A stretch of 64,000 nucleotides of DNA, taken from the NCBI RefSeq assembly GCF_007827455.1, contig NZ_VISM01000001.1:1279501-1343500 (forward strand), given 5' to 3'. Of this stretch, positions 7,694 to 16,299 are shown one piece after another. Source of the stretch: Lutibacter sp. Hel_I_33_5 (GTDB taxonomy: Bacteria > Bacteroidota > Bacteroidia > Flavobacteriales > Flavobacteriaceae). The notes under the pieces are model-generated. The model made no database searches, was not told where the DNA came from, and was given only the letters and a program-made list of their open reading frames with translations. The stretch's first letter is position 1, and every line of letters starts with the position of its first letter. The position numbers and the translations under genes are program-made.

Positions 7694-8185
7694 ATGAAAA
7701 AAATACTCTCTTTTATTTTAGTCATTTTAATATCTACATCTTGTACAAATTGTAAATTGATTGATAAATCAGAAGATAAAAGTAAGATTTTAAAATTGCA
7801 TAATACACAAAGAGATTATCATTTTAATAAAAATTCAAATGCTTTTGCCAACCAGTTTTCTGATAGTTTTATTTCTGTAAACAAAGGATTAATTAGTCGT
7901 CCAAAAAAAGAAGAAACTATTTCGCGCTATAACGGATATTTCTCATCAGTTGAATTTATTAAATGGGATGATGAAACTGAACCTATAATTAAGTTTTCAG
8001 ATGACGGAAGCATGGCCTATACTATAGTTGATAAAATAGTAACCTTAACTTATAAAAATCAAATGGGAGACACTGTTCAAAGAGAAACACATTTCGCTTG
8101 GACAGCAATTTATAAAAAGTATGGTAAACAATGGAAAATTGATTGTGTCACTTCAACCGAAAAACCAGCCGATATTGAAAATTAA
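7694..8185 (+). CDS. NTF2-like (SnoaL/DUF4440-type) lipoprotein
   Basis: A 163-residue exported protein with a lipoprotein signal ending ISTSC (C17). The mature part resembles the nuclear transport factor 2-like cone fold: helical start (ILKLHNTQRDYHF...FANQFSD), RPKKEETISRYNGYF, and the paired strands THFAWTAIYKKYGKQWKIDCV at the end. Such domains are used as enzymes or binding proteins, so no reaction can be assigned. The gene stands alone and is flanked by short inverted sequences (7652-7661 and 8191-8200) and a repeat-like tail, which suggests it may be a mobile cassette cargo. Confidence 0.7.
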   Translation: MKKILSFILVILISTSCTNCKLIDKSEDKSKILKLHNTQRDYHFNKNSNAFANQFSDSFISVNKGLISRPKKEETISRYNGYFSSVEFIKWDDETEPIIKFSDDGSMAYTIVDKIVTLTYKNQMGDTVQRETHFAWTAIYKKYGKQWKIDCVTSTEKPADIEN

Positions 8186-8330
8186 AAGCAAGTGGCTAAC
8201 ACAGTCTATAATTAATTGCTTTGGTCGTTACTTATTTGAAAAATTCCTTCGAAATTTTCTCGCGTTAGTTTTTGTTTACTAAATTAGTTTCTCAAACACG
8301 CAACTACCATACACAAAACCGTAAACGAAA
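8186..8330 (+). repeat. Repeat-like tail downstream of the NTF2-like gene
   Basis: A 145-base non-coding stretch begins agtggctaacacag (8191) and continues tataattaattgctttgg, ending catacacaaaaccgt. From memory, tails of this form follow isolated accessory genes in Flavobacteriaceae. The inverted counterpart gttagctact lies at 7652-7661, before the gene (nine of ten bases complementary to 8191-8200). No ORF was seen in it. The repeat assignment is recollection, not computation. Confidence 0.35.
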
Positions 8331-8717
8331 CTACCTCTCCAAAATCTCCTTAATATTTGGTTTAAAGTAATTTGGACCTTTTAAAACTTTACCATCTTCT
8401 CTGTAAATTGGTTTTCCGTCTTCCCCTAATTTACTCATGTTGGATCGTTGAATTTCATTAAAAACCTCTTCTATTTTATCTTGCATTCCGTGTTCTATAA
8501 TTGTACCACACAAAATATATAACATATCTCCTAAGGCATCTGCAACCTCAACTAAATCATTGTTTTGTGCTGCTTCTAGATATTCTTCATTTTCTTCTTT
8601 CATTAAATTAAAACGAAGTGTATTTCTTGCTTCACCAATATCTGCAATTGGTAGGCTATTCATGTTTAATTTAAAAGCGGTGTGAAATTCGGTTACGGCT
8701 GCTATTTTATTTTTCAT
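8331..8717 (-). CDS. MazG-like nucleoside triphosphate pyrophosphohydrolase family protein
   Basis: A 128-residue all-alpha protein of the MazG/PRA-PH superfamily, which hydrolyses nucleotide triphosphates to monophosphate and pyrophosphate. The Mg-binding signature is present as KEENEEYLEA (~40-49) and VEVADALGDMLY (~56-67), giving the EExxE...ExxD pattern. The C-terminal EIQRSNMSKLGEDGKP is typical of the short stand-alone form related to phosphoribosyl-ATP pyrophosphatase. The exact nucleotide is unknown. It follows the HAD gene by 52 bases on the same strand. Confidence 0.82.
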   Translation of the reverse strand: MKNKIAAVTEFHTAFKLNMNSLPIADIGEARNTLRFNLMKEENEEYLEAAQNNDLVEVADALGDMLYILCGTIIEHGMQDKIEEVFNEIQRSNMSKLGEDGKPIYREDGKVLKGPNYFKPNIKEILER

Positions 8718-8740
8718 TTTTATAATTTGTTATAATTTAT

Positions 8741-8770
8741 GAGACTTCTCAACTACGTTCGAAGTGATAT
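8741..8770. repeat. Degenerate dispersed-repeat copy (cttctcaactacgttcgaag)
   Basis: This short stretch between two minus-strand genes resembles the copy at 49364-49392 (tttctcgactccgctcgaaa) at about three quarters of positions. It touches the stop of the HAD gene. It looks like a decayed REP-like sequence. Confidence 0.3.
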
Positions 8771-9450
8771 TAAATGATTTGTAATTCTTGTTTTATTTTT
8801 TGAAAGTCAAATTGTGTCCAGTCAGAAATATGACTTTTTATACTCTCTTTTTTAAAATCTGCAAGGTTTTTATCTCGGATTCCTAAAAAATGAACGCCAA
8901 GGTTTTTGGCAGTTCTTAGATCCCAAATTCCATCACCAACAGAAATAATATTTTTAAAATCATCAACTTTAAAATATTTCTTTGCTTTCTCCATTGCTGA
9001 AGAAACAATCTCTTCTCGGGTGTATAATTCATTGGAAGCTTCAACAACTTCTGGAATAAAATTAACGTTTGCTTGTTCTAATTTTATAATGGCTGGTTTT
9101 AATAAAGATCCTGTTGCAAAACAAATTGCATAATTTGTTTCATTTAAAAAAAAATCTATGATATTACTTGCTCCTGCTATCTCTTTTGTTTTTGTTAAAC
9201 CTAATAAGTTTTTAATCATTTTTTCTTCAAAATTTGGAATAAAAGACAATTCGAATTTCTCATCAAAATTAGCTTCAAAATTCTTTTTTAAGACATAACT
9301 ATCAGTTACATTTTTATAATTTTTCCAATCTTTATTAATGTTTGTAATTCCAAAATCTTGCATGGTTTTTACATACGATTCTAGATGCTGATTTTCACTT
9401 TTTGTAAGTGTATCGTCAATATCAAAAATAATAAGGTTTTCTTTACCCAT
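8770..9450 (-). CDS. HAD-superfamily hydrolase
   Basis: A 226-residue Rossmannoid phosphatase. Motif I is FDIDDTLT near residue 8-15 with the nucleophile D9 and acid D11; motif II is the serine/threonine in CFATGS; motif III/IV appear as the later lysine and VGDGIWDLRTA, which carries the Mg-binding Asp. The insertion after motif I is alpha-helical, pointing to the C1-cap group that includes phosphoglycolate phosphatase-like enzymes. The substrate cannot be read from the sequence. The MazG-like gene follows downstream. Confidence 0.8.
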   Translation of the reverse strand: MGKENLIIFDIDDTLTKSENQHLESYVKTMQDFGITNINKDWKNYKNVTDSYVLKKNFEANFDEKFELSFIPNFEEKMIKNLLGLTKTKEIAGASNIIDFFLNETNYAICFATGSLLKPAIIKLEQANVNFIPEVVEASNELYTREEIVSSAMEKAKKYFKVDDFKNIISVGDGIWDLRTAKNLGVHFLGIRDKNLADFKKESIKSHISDWTQFDFQKIKQELQII

Positions 9451-9525
9451 TAATTTGTAATTTTGCTAAAAATACTAAATGATAGGGTGTAATCTATCTT
9501 TTGTTAATTACTATTAATAACCTTT

Positions 9526-9741
9526 ATGAGCTTACTTATCGCCGCAAAAATGTTTACTACTGGACGAATTATTTTCGCAATCTTATTTGCTGTTGCTTTT
9601 ATTGCAATTATGATATTAAGTTATAAGAAAGATAAAGAGAATCATAAAAAACATTATCAAGACTCTGCTAAAAAAGTATTGATTTACGGAAGTATAATAG
9701 TTCTTGTTTTTATGGCGATTAGATACTTTTCTGGGCATTAA
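9526..9741 (+). CDS. Small two-span membrane protein (71 aa), function unknown
   Basis: The peptide has a hydrophobic segment at ~14-31, a charged middle (KKDKENHKKHYQDSAKK) and a second hydrophobic segment at ~49-63. The ATG at 9526 is the first in frame. A TAnnnTTTG-like sequence (tatcttttg) upstream has one extra spacer base. Its last 23 bases overlap the convergent membrane-protein gene. No family is recognised; the two-helix hairpin layout supports it being real. Confidence 0.65.
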   Translation: MSLLIAAKMFTTGRIIFAILFAVAFIAIMILSYKKDKENHKKHYQDSAKKVLIYGSIIVLVFMAIRYFSGH

Positions 9742-10486
9742 ATCGCTTTACTCTTTTCCATGTTGTTTTGTGTAACTGAATGTATAAAACAAAACTACCA
9801 ACATCCAACAGAAAATAAAATAAACTAATTCCGCTTGGCGGATTATGACTTGGTAAAATATCGAATATACCAAAGGCTGTACTTGGCCATTTCCAAACTT
9901 CATACGCTGTACCAAAAAGCTCTAAAATCACAACCATTATATACATTGTTAAAAAAAACAATCTATCTTTTTTTCGTTTCATTAATATCAGAAACACAGC
10001 AATAGTCATTACAAAACCAAAGACATCATTCCACATTAATAAAGAAAAAAGTGCATAGGTGCTAATAATAAAATAAAGCAATCTATTAAGTGCTATACTA
10101 TATTTTCTTACAATAGAAAATTTTGTAAAAGTATATACTCTTGCATACAAAGCTGCATGCCCTAAAGGAATATACCAAGGTAAATTTCCAAGTCTATAGG
10201 TGTACATTCCTAGGAATATCGAAAAAAAATATTCTCCAATAAAACCAATAACTACTGCATACAGCATTAACTTTCTGGTTCTTTTTACCGATCTATAATA
10301 CAACATGCAAAAAGCCACCAACATAAAAATATTGGTAATCATTTGTGCATTGGCATTTTTTGAGGCGAATTCAGTTCCATCAAAATACAACGCCCAAATA
10401 AAAATAATTAGGAGTCCTAATTTTCGTAAAAAAAGCAATAAAATGCTTGATGCATCTTTTACAGGAATCTTAAACACATTTTTCAT
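9719..10486 (-). CDS. Polytopic membrane protein of unknown function
   Basis: A 255-residue protein made almost entirely of hydrophobic segments, about seven or eight in number. GEYFFS, TYRLGNLPWYIPLGHA near the middle, ELFGTAYEVWKW and SHNPPSGISLFYFLLD near the end are polar motifs in the membrane region that could be functional. I do not recognise the family. The ATG at 10486 is chosen over one at 10513 because the latter would overlap tag by 44 bases; even so the gene overlaps the end of tag by 17 bases, so the two are translationally coupled. Confidence 0.75.
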   Translation of the reverse strand: MKNVFKIPVKDASSILLLFLRKLGLLIIFIWALYFDGTEFASKNANAQMITNIFMLVAFCMLYYRSVKRTRKLMLYAVVIGFIGEYFFSIFLGMYTYRLGNLPWYIPLGHAALYARVYTFTKFSIVRKYSIALNRLLYFIISTYALFSLLMWNDVFGFVMTIAVFLILMKRKKDRLFFLTMYIMVVILELFGTAYEVWKWPSTAFGIFDILPSHNPPSGISLFYFLLDVGSFVLYIQLHKTTWKRVKRFNAQKSI

Positions 10487-11033
10487 AACAAAAACAATCT
10501 GTTGTATGATCATTTACCATACCTATTGCCTGCATAAATGCATATATTATGGTTGATCCTACAAATTTAAATCCACGCTTTTTTAAATCTTTAGATATTA
10601 CATCAGATAATGTTGTAGTAGCTGGAACTTCTTCTCTAGTTTTAAAAGTATTTAGAATCGGTTTTCCATCAACATAATTCCAAATAAATGTAGAAAACGA
10701 CCCAAACTCTTTTTGAATTTCCATAAAAAGTTGTGCATTTGTGATTGCACTTTTTACTTTTAATTTATTTCTTATAATTCCAGCATTAAGAATTAGTTCA
10801 TCAAACTTATCTTGATTATACTTCGCTATTTTTTTATAATCGAAATTATCAAAGGCCTCTCTAAAATTCTCTCTTTTCTTAAGAATGGTAATCCAACTTA
10901 ATCCTGCTTGAAAGGATTCTAATAATAAAAACTCAAATAAAGTTTCATCATCATAAACAGGTTTTCCCCATTCAGTATCGTGATATTCGATATACAACGG
11001 ATCATTATTCACCCAAAAACATCTTTTCTTCAT
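10470..11033 (-). CDS. tag: DNA-3-methyladenine glycosylase I
   Basis: A 187-residue base-excision repair enzyme that removes 3-methyladenine from alkylated DNA. The N-terminal RCFWVNNDPLYIEYHDTEWG and ESFQAGLSWITIL are Tag signatures; the Zn ligands are visible as an N-terminal Cys (C4), the His of YHDTEWG, and the C-terminal NDHTTDCFCY cluster. The helix-hairpin-helix-like core lies between. Length is normal. It begins four bases after the M24 peptidase stop and overlaps the next gene, so the three form one transcription unit. Confidence 0.92.
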   Translation of the reverse strand: MKKRCFWVNNDPLYIEYHDTEWGKPVYDDETLFEFLLLESFQAGLSWITILKKRENFREAFDNFDYKKIAKYNQDKFDELILNAGIIRNKLKVKSAITNAQLFMEIQKEFGSFSTFIWNYVDGKPILNTFKTREEVPATTTLSDVISKDLKKRGFKFVGSTIIYAFMQAIGMVNDHTTDCFCYEKCV

Positions 11034-11037
11034 TCTT

Positions 11038-12381
11038 TTAAATCTTAACTGGTTTAATTTCTAACTGCCTCTTATTCAAATATTCAAAGGTATTATCACC
11101 AAAAAAACCAGCCTCTTCTAACATAATTCTAATGTCCTTTTTCCATTCATCAATAGTAACCGTTACATTAAGTTCTATTGCATAAACAGTATTTTTATGC
11201 AGCGGATAATCGCCATTAAACGGAACGCCTCCTTGCGAATCCCACATACCAATTGTTGTACCAGAACTATGCCCATATTTCCCTAACGGATGTGTATAAA
11301 TTGATGGTCTTAACCCTTCTTCTTTTGCTTTTGATAATGATTGTGCTAAAATTTCATTCCCAGTTTTTCCTGCTTCCATGGTTGTTGTTAAAATATCTTG
11401 CAACCTGTTTCCTTTTACAAAAGCTTTTTTAAGATAAGATGGAACTTCATTTTCATCTTCTTTTAATACATACGCATGTTGCTGACAATCGGTATTTAAA
11501 CCTACATACGTAATTCCAAAATCGCAATGCAACAAATCTCCATATTGTATTATTTGCTCTTCGTATCCTTTGCTAAATGATTCTATATGAGATTTTAATG
11601 CTTCTGTACTTCTTTGGATATCGATTGTTGGATGAAACCATGTTTCTAAACCTAAACTGGTAACTTTCTGACGCATAAACCAAACCAAATCTTCGGATGT
11701 AGTTGTACCTGGAACTATTGTGTTTTCTGAAAATGTTTCGTCAATTATTTTATGGGTAATATCAACCAAGTCTTTATACAATCTCATTTCCTTTTTAGTC
11801 CTTGTTTCTATCCAAGCGATGGCTAATTTTTCTGCGGATACTAATTTAGAACTAATTGCCTCTGGTATATTTTCTTTTAACTCATCGTAATCAGTTTTTA
11901 CCAAACCATCTGCTAATGCAAAATGTTTAGAACTATTAATTCCAATTTTTTGTGGATTTCGCGCTTCAATTAGAGCAACTAAAGCTTTCCATTGATTTGG
12001 CTCCTTCTCTTTATCCCAAGCTGATTGTATACTTTCTCCAACATTATATCTGGCAACAGCTAAACGTTCTATGGTATTTTTGGTTTTATCCCTATAAAAA
12101 ACAAGAATGGTTCTTCTTCTTGCATTTAACCAAGTTGCGGGCAACATCGTTTTTAAAACTGGATCTTCATTATACTCTCTAGAAATTAACAGCCACATAT
12201 CTAAATCTGACTCGTCCATTAATTTTGGCAGTAAATTTGTAAATCTGTCCTCTAAGATTTCATCTTTTAAAACAGCTCTATCTTTCTCATTTAAAATTGA
12301 ATACTCATTTTTTTTGATTTCTTTTTGTGCACAAGAAAAAACAAGAAATGATATAAAAAGAACAACTATTTTTTTAAGCAT
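11038..12381 (-). CDS. M24 family metallopeptidase (Xaa-Pro aminopeptidase-like) lipoprotein
   Basis: A 447-residue exported protein with lipobox VFSC after the leader. The N-terminal creatinase-like domain (~40-190) precedes a pita-bread peptidase domain. Predicted dimetal ligands lie in LLHCDFGITY (Asp), LNTDCQQHAY (Asp), GKYGHSSGTTIG (His), AIELNV (Glu) and LEEAGFF (Glu), so the active site appears complete. Family members remove N-terminal residues next to proline. Anchoring in the cell envelope suggests use of peptides in the periplasm or at the surface. It heads the unit that continues into tag. Confidence 0.85.
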   Translation of the reverse strand: MLKKIVVLFISFLVFSCAQKEIKKNEYSILNEKDRAVLKDEILEDRFTNLLPKLMDESDLDMWLLISREYNEDPVLKTMLPATWLNARRRTILVFYRDKTKNTIERLAVARYNVGESIQSAWDKEKEPNQWKALVALIEARNPQKIGINSSKHFALADGLVKTDYDELKENIPEAISSKLVSAEKLAIAWIETRTKKEMRLYKDLVDITHKIIDETFSENTIVPGTTTSEDLVWFMRQKVTSLGLETWFHPTIDIQRSTEALKSHIESFSKGYEEQIIQYGDLLHCDFGITYVGLNTDCQQHAYVLKEDENEVPSYLKKAFVKGNRLQDILTTTMEAGKTGNEILAQSLSKAKEEGLRPSIYTHPLGKYGHSSGTTIGMWDSQGGVPFNGDYPLHKNTVYAIELNVTVTIDEWKKDIRIMLEEAGFFGDNTFEYLNKRQLEIKPVKI

Positions 12382-12482
12382 CGTATAACATTTTAGTGAT
12401 TTAAAATTAATGTTAAAAGAATTAAAAACCTATAGAAATCAAAATATTTTTTGCAACTTTAATTTTTCTAATAGTATTGATT

Positions 12483-12908
12483 ATGAAACCTTTAAAAAAC
12501 ATTCTTTTTTTATTAATTACTACGATTTTTATGGCGTGTGGTTCTGCACCAATAAATACAAGTTCAAATCAGCAAGAAGAGCCCGTAATAATTGCTAATG
12601 AAGAATTACAATACGAAATTATTATTCTTGATATTGGTTTTAATAATTACCTAAATACGATTGCACAACCTGAGGGGTATTATGATCAATCCTTTATGGA
12701 AACTAGGAATAGAGTTTTTGTTGCAAATTGGAATAATAGAGCGCAAAACCCAACGCAATACGATGCATCTATTTATGAAAACATAATCGATTACCAACCG
12801 AATATCAATTATGGTTACGAAGTAAATTATAAACTTTTTAATTACTTTTTATTCGCACAGAGAAAATACAAAATGACTTTAGGTTTTGGCACTGCTAGAC
12901 TAAATTAA
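12483..12908 (+). CDS. DUF6146 family lipoprotein
   Basis: A 141-residue exported protein; the ATG at 12483 follows a TTG two codons upstream and opens a leader ending TIFMAC, a lipobox. The mature part matches the flavobacterial DUF6146 pattern: LQYEIIILDIGFNNYL, PEGYYDQSFMETRN, FVANWNNRAQNPTQYD and the C-terminal NYGYEVNYKLFNYFLFAQRK (all read from the translation). No function is known for the family. It is followed after 58 bases by sppA, which has its own promoter box. Confidence 0.75.
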   Translation: MKPLKNILFLLITTIFMACGSAPINTSSNQQEEPVIIANEELQYEIIILDIGFNNYLNTIAQPEGYYDQSFMETRNRVFVANWNNRAQNPTQYDASIYENIIDYQPNINYGYEVNYKLFNYFLFAQRKYKMTLGFGTARLN

Positions 12909-12936
12909 GAGTTCTTTTTCATCATCATAAAAAGAG

Positions 12937-12944
12937 TATATTTG
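12937..12944 (+). promoter_or_regulatory. -7 promoter box (TATATTTG) of sppA
   Basis: TATATTTG matches TAnnTTTG 22 bases before the sppA ATG. Confidence 0.6.
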
Positions 12945-12966
12945 CTCTTCAAAATGAATATGTAAG

Positions 12967-14715
12967 ATGAAATTTTTAAGAAACTTTTTAGCGTCAATTT
13001 TAGGAACATTAACAGCACTATTTTTTATATTTCTTTTCTTTTTATTAATCGCTTCTTTTTTAGGTGATGAAGGAAAAGTTGTTATTTCTCCAAATTCTGT
13101 AGTAGAATTAGATTTAACAGTACCTATTAAAGATTATGCGCCAAAAGAAAAAAATCCTATTGCAGAAGCCTTAGATTTAGTTGATGAAAAGCTAGGTTTA
13201 AATACTATCATTAATGCAATTGATAATGCTAAAACCGATAGTAATATTAAAGGAATCAGTATTAAAACTTCATACATAAATGCAGGAATTGCACAAACAC
13301 AAGCCATAAGAAACAAACTAGAAGAATTTAAAGAAAGTGGTAAATTTATTTACGCCTATAACGATTTTTACACACAAAAAAACTACTATCTAAGTTCTGT
13401 GGCAGATAGCCTTTTCTTAAATCCGATTGGATTTATTGATTTTAAAGGATTGTCAACCGAAGTTTTATATTTCAAAGATTTTGAAGATAAATACGGTGTA
13501 AAGATGGAAGTGATTCGTCATGGAAAATACAAAAGTGCTGTAGAACCTTATTTATCTAATAAAATGAGTGAAGCCAATAGAGAACAAACTACATCATTTT
13601 TAAAATCTATTTGGTCAGAAATACTAGATGATATTTCTAAAAGCAGAAATATTAGCCAGGAAGATTTAAATTTAATTGCTGATAATTCTAATGGTAGAAA
13701 TCCTAAAGTTGCCAAAGAAAATAACTTAATCGATGCAGAAATCTATCTAGATCAATATCAAGAAAAAATGAAAAGTGCTGCAGATGTTTCTAAACTAAAA
13801 ACAGTTTCAATCTCTGATTATATAAATTCTGGAAAAGGCAGAAAATCATCAACTGCAAAAAATAAAATTGCAGTAATTTATGCACAAGGAACAATTTTAT
13901 ATGGTGAAGGTAGCGAAGATATTATCGGTCAAGGAATTATTAATAACGCCATAAAAAAAGCGACTAAAGACAAGAACGTAAAAGCCATTGTTTTAAGAGT
14001 GAATTCTCCTGGTGGAGACGCAATCACTTCTGAACTTATTTGGAGACAATTAGAAATTGCTAAAAAAGAAAAGCCGTTGGTTGTTTCTATGGGGAACGCA
14101 GCTGCTTCGGGCGGTTATTATATTGCATGTAACGCCAATACAATTGTTGCAGAACCTACTACAATTACTGGTTCTATTGGTGTTTTTGGAACAATTCCAA
14201 ATGCAAATGAATTTGCAAAAGACATCGGAATAAATGCCGAGCAAGTAAGCACAAATAACAGTGCAAGTTATAGTGTTTTTGAACCTATGAATAAAAAGTT
14301 TTACGATGTTACCAAACAAGGCGTAGAACAAATTTACACCACATTTGTTAATAGAGTTGCTACTGGAAGAAACATGACATTTGAGCAAGTAGATGCAATT
14401 GCTCAAGGACGTGTGTGGACTGGAAAAGAAGCATTAGAAAATGGATTGGTTGATTCTTTAGGTAGCTTGGACGACGCTATAACTATTGCCGCAGAATTAG
14501 CAGAAGTTGAAACCTATAGGGTACGAAATTATCCTAATTACAAAAAAGACTTAAAAGACGCCTTACAATTTTCTCCGTTTGCTAAAGCAAGCAAAGATGA
14601 AATATTAAAAGAAGCATTGGGTGATGAAACGTATCGTTTATATAATACGGTAAATGAAATGAAAAACTTAAAAGGAATTCAAGCTAGAATGCCTTTTATT
14701 TATGAGATAAAATAA
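12967..14715 (+). CDS. sppA: Signal peptide peptidase SppA, 67K type
   Basis: A 582-residue membrane-anchored serine protease that degrades cleaved signal peptides. A single N-terminal transmembrane helix (~8-33) precedes two tandem ClpP-like domains. The catalytic dyad is K189 in KYKSAVEP (first domain) and S381 in NAAASGGYY (second domain), matching Lys209 and Ser409 of the E. coli enzyme. The full 67-kDa two-domain length is present. It ends two bases before the convergent DinB gene. Confidence 0.92.
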   Translation: MKFLRNFLASILGTLTALFFIFLFFLLIASFLGDEGKVVISPNSVVELDLTVPIKDYAPKEKNPIAEALDLVDEKLGLNTIINAIDNAKTDSNIKGISIKTSYINAGIAQTQAIRNKLEEFKESGKFIYAYNDFYTQKNYYLSSVADSLFLNPIGFIDFKGLSTEVLYFKDFEDKYGVKMEVIRHGKYKSAVEPYLSNKMSEANREQTTSFLKSIWSEILDDISKSRNISQEDLNLIADNSNGRNPKVAKENNLIDAEIYLDQYQEKMKSAADVSKLKTVSISDYINSGKGRKSSTAKNKIAVIYAQGTILYGEGSEDIIGQGIINNAIKKATKDKNVKAIVLRVNSPGGDAITSELIWRQLEIAKKEKPLVVSMGNAAASGGYYIACNANTIVAEPTTITGSIGVFGTIPNANEFAKDIGINAEQVSTNNSASYSVFEPMNKKFYDVTKQGVEQIYTTFVNRVATGRNMTFEQVDAIAQGRVWTGKEALENGLVDSLGSLDDAITIAAELAEVETYRVRNYPNYKKDLKDALQFSPFAKASKDEILKEALGDETYRLYNTVNEMKNLKGIQARMPFIYEIK

Positions 14716-14716
14716 G

Positions 14717-15154
14717 TTATTTATCAATAATTTGATTAAGGTGATGCTCTAAATGATCGATATAATCAGTCATCAAAAACCTTAAATCAGAATTAGTTTC
14801 ATCTGGAAGTATAATTTTATAACTCAACGTTTTTTCTGTCTGTTGAATCATTATCTGTTTTATTCGATTATTAATTGAAACCCAAAAAGCGACAATTTCT
14901 TTAATTTCGGAATTCTGATAATCATTTGCTTTAATTAACCCATCTTGGCTATAATTTCTAATCGCATAAGGTTTATTTTCAAACTGAATTTCTGTAAAAC
15001 GTTGAAGGTTATTTATTCCAGAATCAATTAAATGACCTAGAATTTCTTTCTTAGACCATTTCTCTGGAGAAGGTTTTTTACTAATTTCAACATCAGAACA
15101 AGTAGAAATATACTGAATTCCTTTTTCAACTAATTGCTCTAATCTATTATGCAT
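14717..15154 (-). CDS. DinB family protein
   Basis: A 145-residue four-helix-bundle protein. KPSPEKWSKKEILGHLIDSG (residues ~27-46) with its His, and the C-terminal DYIDHLEHHLNQI with further His residues, give the usual His triad of DinB/YfiT-like metalloproteins. Some relatives are bacillithiol transferases, most are uncharacterised, so no reaction is assigned. It starts 15 bases after the folA stop on the same strand and is probably cotranscribed. Confidence 0.8.
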   Translation of the reverse strand: MHNRLEQLVEKGIQYISTCSDVEISKKPSPEKWSKKEILGHLIDSGINNLQRFTEIQFENKPYAIRNYSQDGLIKANDYQNSEIKEIVAFWVSINNRIKQIMIQQTEKTLSYKIILPDETNSDLRFLMTDYIDHLEHHLNQIIDK

Positions 15155-15169
15155 TTTATTAAGTATTGG

Positions 15170-15658
15170 TTAAATTTTCACATAGCTTACAAAGCTATAA
15201 TCGTATTTGTTTTTATCATCCGCTTTAAAATCTTCTCTTTTAGCTTCTTTCCATATTTTAGAATCAATTTCTGGAAAGAAAACATCAGCATCAAATTCAT
15301 GATGTACAATGGTAATATCTAATTGATTTACCAAATCTTTTTCAATGGCTTGTTTATAGATTTGTGCACCTCCAATTATAAAAATTTCCTCGTCTTCTTT
15401 AGCGATTTCTAATGCCTTTTCAATTGAATAAGCAACTTCACACCCTTTTTGCTTATATCTTTTATTTCTAGTAATGATTACAGTAGTTCTGTTCGGTAAT
15501 GGTTTTCCAATAGATTCAAAAGTATTTCTACCCATTAATATGTGATGCCCAGTTGTAACCTTTTTAAATCGTTTTAAATCTGCTGGTAAATGCCAAATTA
15601 AATCGTTATCCTTTCCAAGTGCATTGTTCTTAGCAATCGCCGCAATAATTGTAATCAT
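15170..15658 (-). CDS. folA: Dihydrofolate reductase
   Basis: A 162-residue enzyme that reduces dihydrofolate to tetrahydrofolate with NADPH. The N-terminal ITIIAAIAKNNALGKDNDLIWHLPADLKRFK region carries the substrate-binding LPxDxxxFK motif, GRNTFESIGKPLPNRTTVI (read in pieces) the cofactor site, and EEIFIIGGAQIY the second dinucleotide loop. Length is standard. thyA, which regenerates dihydrofolate, lies about 640 bases upstream in the same orientation but in a separate unit. Confidence 0.94.
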   Translation of the reverse strand: MITIIAAIAKNNALGKDNDLIWHLPADLKRFKKVTTGHHILMGRNTFESIGKPLPNRTTVIITRNKRYKQKGCEVAYSIEKALEIAKEDEEIFIIGGAQIYKQAIEKDLVNQLDITIVHHEFDADVFFPEIDSKIWKEAKREDFKADDKNKYDYSFVSYVKI

Positions 15659-15673
15659 TCTACTATTTTTTTA

Positions 15674-15681
15674 CAAAATTA
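15674..15681 (-). promoter_or_regulatory. -7 promoter box (TAATTTTG) of folA-dinB
   Basis: On the minus strand TAATTTTG matches TAnnTTTG, 15 bases before the folA ATG. The rest of the 299-base gap up to 15957 holds a weak box TACTTTTA (15926-15933) for the plus-strand CBM48-like gene and nothing else that I can see. Confidence 0.55.
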
Positions 15682-15957
15682 ATTTAAAAGATTTTGAAAT
15701 TTGATGTTTTCAAGGCTTTTTTACCTTAAAAATCATTTTACGAAAACATTTTCGAAACCTAAAACTCATAAAATTGGATGTAACAATAAAGGTAGAAACA
15801 TCAATATTCTATAAATTTTTAATGCTTTTATTTATGAAATCAAATTTTTGTTAGGCAAGTATTAACAAACTGATAATTCTTTGTTATTAATATTCAATAG
15901 TATTTTTTATTCACCTAGTCTTCAATACTTTTATCAAAAAAAGTAAATAAAATTATT

Positions 15958-16254
15958 ATGGCAATCAAAAAACAATTTTTAAAGAGTAAACCAGTTTGTA
16001 AAGTAACTTTTACGGTACCAACAGAATACGCAAATAATGTAGCTGTTGTTGGAAGTTTTAACGAATGGAATTCTGAAACTACTCCATTAAAAAAGTTAAA
16101 AAACGGTTCTTTTAAAGGAACTGTAAATTTAGAAGCTAATAACTCTTATGAGTTTAGATATTTAGTAGATGGAAACTATGTAAATGATGAAGCTGCTGAT
16201 GCATATGCTTGGAATGAATATGCTGGAACAGAAAACGCAGTTTTAAACGTATAA
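15958..16254 (+). CDS. CBM48/isoamylase early-set domain protein (98 aa)
   Basis: A single small beta-sandwich domain. FTVPTEYANNVAVVGSFNEWN, then GSFKGTVNLEANNSYEFRYLVDGNYVNDE (read in pieces) and AWNEYAGTENAVLNV are the strands and aromatic positions of the glycogen-binding early-set domain found in branching enzymes, isoamylases and AMPK beta. Nothing else is attached and there is no signal peptide, so it is a cytoplasmic stand-alone carbohydrate-binding or regulatory domain. A strong bidirectional terminator follows. Confidence 0.85.
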   Translation: MAIKKQFLKSKPVCKVTFTVPTEYANNVAVVGSFNEWNSETTPLKKLKNGSFKGTVNLEANNSYEFRYLVDGNYVNDEAADAYAWNEYAGTENAVLNV

Positions 16255-16260
16255 AAATCA

Positions 16261-16299
16261 AAAAAGAGTTTTCACATTGTGTGAAAACTCTTTTTTTTA
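16261..16299. terminator. Bidirectional intrinsic terminator between the CBM48-like gene and thyA
   Basis: A 12-bp perfect stem (agagttttcaca / tgtgaaaactct) with a ttg loop is flanked by A and T runs on the two sides, so it can work in both directions. It overlaps the thyA stop region slightly. Confidence 0.85.

Noticed and set aside
7652..8200. Integron attC sites around the NTF2-like gene
   Set aside because: The inverted ends gttagctact and agtggctaac do not match the GTTRRRY and RYYYAAC core, and no integrase is present.
12410..12598. 62-codon plus-strand frame before the DUF6146 gene
   Set aside because: It overlaps the lipoprotein start in another frame; the DUF6146 frame has a lipobox and family blocks.
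15958..16254. Glycogen branching or debranching enzyme fragment
   Set aside because: The gene is a complete 98-residue CBM48-like domain with its own terminator; no catalytic barrel sequence lies on either side, so it is not a truncated enzyme.
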